This document shows positions 23,501-23,574 of a DNA stretch of 23,574 nt, piece after piece (positions within the stretch are counted from its first letter, which is position 1; each line of letters opens with the position of its first letter). The notes beneath the pieces were generated by a model. It saw nothing but the letters and a program-made list of their open reading frames with translations, ran no database searches and was not told where the DNA came from. A program made the position numbers and the translations under genes. The stretch comes from a virus, in the IMG/VR virus record IMGVR_UViG_3300023172_000196, positions 1 through 23,574 of that record. One strand, 5' to 3'.

Positions 23501-23574
23501 TTGGATTGCCTGGATCGTTCCAAGATATCGTCTGACCACTTAAATTTAAATTGTTGCTGTCCACAACATTTTCT
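20499..23574 (-). CDS. gp6/J-like baseplate wedge protein, C-terminal ~1,024 residues (5' end outside window)
   Basis: The frame stays open through the upstream window edge, so the GTG at 23564 is not taken as the start. Counting from 23564: residues about 210-260 contain FADGVFGNLPQGSFKVYYRR, and about 290-315 IRLNAPATYYTQNRMITGED. Both match the baseplate gp6/gpJ pattern (GDG.FG..P.G...YR; ...R.VT..DY). Residues about 860-980 (YHPVKYKILFG; FFALENWEFGDTFYFTELST; TTFVIVP) resemble the C-terminal domain of the same family. Between them lie about 540 residues, far more than I recall in T4 gp6. At 686-697 there is a DxDxDGxxDxxD calcium-loop motif. The end is a Ser/Thr/Gly-rich tail of about 25 residues. 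The wedge of six such subunits surrounds the hub at the tail tip in T4. The gene overlaps the giant gene as TAATG, so the two are likely translated together. It could instead be a second gp6-like paralogue rather than gp6 itself. Confidence 0.75.
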   Translation of the reverse strand, partial: ENVVDSNNLNLSGQTISWNDPGNPNWYEQFIKVMNASLSENEKFGNPVKSENIDAIPTAQYRINANSTDVPVYSFTKSVNGQSLPFEIVSTSFENGSITEEAPLVGRRFSLLHRDDGKGNASNNTGFFAHFRQGVLDQGNFGIDVPSNNQTVAIDANNINNTDVWLYQIDVETGLESDLWTKVDSVIGNNVIYNSTAKDIRNIYSVLSDTDDSISLKFADGVFGNLPQGSFKVYYRRSKNQNIRITPADMQNIQIDVQYVSSNNQVEILTLTLGLQYTVDNATTSETNNNIRLNAPATYYTQNRMITGEDYNVAPLGTNQEIIKVKATNRTSSGISRYYDLIDSTGKYSNTNIFGADGSIYKEETENLDTFSFSTQTDIEGVIINQLEPLLSKNQTRNYYIEKFPKVFLNDLNPVWQQVTSSTNESTGKFIDAVNVLDYQVGTFTASQLKYIEPGAMIKFVAPEGQHFMQDNSLMAGDTDHPGAKDYIWTSVVSVLNDGVANSSTGEGAIKFNDVVPTGAIATQVLPKFAKQFDEDVKTVIIDQAFAYNNFGIRYDVATRKWQVIDENNLSVYGTFSTGKTGDTSNQQLDNSWLIKCISDGSTYTVTYRGLRYVFESKKEVRFFYDSADRNFNAQTGVTLQDKITVLSINTQPDSNTAFTNDINFAVSTEYRTVSGYVDSAKLELTQFDSDQDGIVDDPDAFNLVVDPNNNSNTKYIFQKLYNDADGTQRYQYVDAAEEHIYIRQTSVGAIGDYPNGSIVYIIDSDSFKQINTETNTTSDVTNYVAHVGRDGIKFQYVHTVDGNTRLDPSSSNIIDMYILTRTYDINFRLWLAGVIENKPLLPSSDSLYNNFNTPLAKIKSISDTVIYHPVKYKILFGSIADTDVQATFKIVKNTDQVTNDSDIKSRVITAINEFFALENWEFGDTFYFTELSTYVMNQLSPDITTFVIVPKQGSKSFGSLFEVKSENDEIFISGAKVSDVEIIDTITASKLKADGNITTSSTSTSTLSGTLSSTGGSSGGSGY

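Noticed and set aside
23089-23535. Plus-strand ORF of 148 codons
   Set aside because: Antisense to the gp6-like gene; no motif and no sign of its own promoter.
23562-23564. GTG as the start of the gp6-like gene
   Set aside because: The frame remains open upstream to the window edge (codons for Glu-Asn-Val precede it), and a gp6/J protein would need an N-terminal part not seen here. The gene is treated as cut by the window.

Overview
The window looks like part of the late, virion-structure region of a marine T4-like myovirus (a cyanophage or pelagiphage relative). The grounds are AT-rich sequence, five tightly packed genes all on the minus strand, a gp6/J-type baseplate wedge protein next to a giant structural protein, and a run of tail-fibre proteins with the N-terminal domain I associate with marine T4-like phages. 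The host cannot be read from the sequence; SAR11-clade bacteria or Prochlorococcus/Synechococcus are plausible. There are no tRNA genes, mobile elements, CRISPR arrays or metabolic genes, and no stretch over 30 bp lies outside the five genes.

In transcription order (high to low coordinates): (1) 23574-20499, the C-terminal ~1,024 residues of a gp6/J-like baseplate wedge protein, cut at its 5' end by the window edge; (2) 20499-5644, one uninterrupted 4,951-residue giant virion protein, about 63% of the window; (3) 5619-5008, a 203-residue protein of unknown role; (4) 5004-2977, a 675-residue tail fibre ending in a phage tail-collar domain; (5) 2977-773, a 734-residue paralogous fibre without a collar; (6) 742-1, the first 247 residues of a third paralogous fibre, running off the window.

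Genes 1/2 and 4/5 overlap at TAATG, and 3/4 are 3 bp apart. The only two real gaps (24 bp and 30 bp) each have an NATAAATA octamer at or next to them, the form of a T4-type late promoter. The likely units are therefore {wedge + giant}, {203-aa protein + collar fibre + fibre} and {third fibre onward}.

Inferred roles: the wedge protein and the giant protein build the baseplate periphery, the 203-residue protein may link the baseplate to fibres, and the three fibres share a docking domain but differ beyond it in their receptor-facing parts. The most striking observation is inside the giant protein. An FG-GAP-type beta-propeller of seven apparent blades has its second blade split by about 540 residues, and short aromatic modules resembling chitin/cellulose-binding (CBM5/12-type) domains occur in the inserted parts and elsewhere. 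No unrelated new system (defence, mobile or regulatory RNA) was seen.
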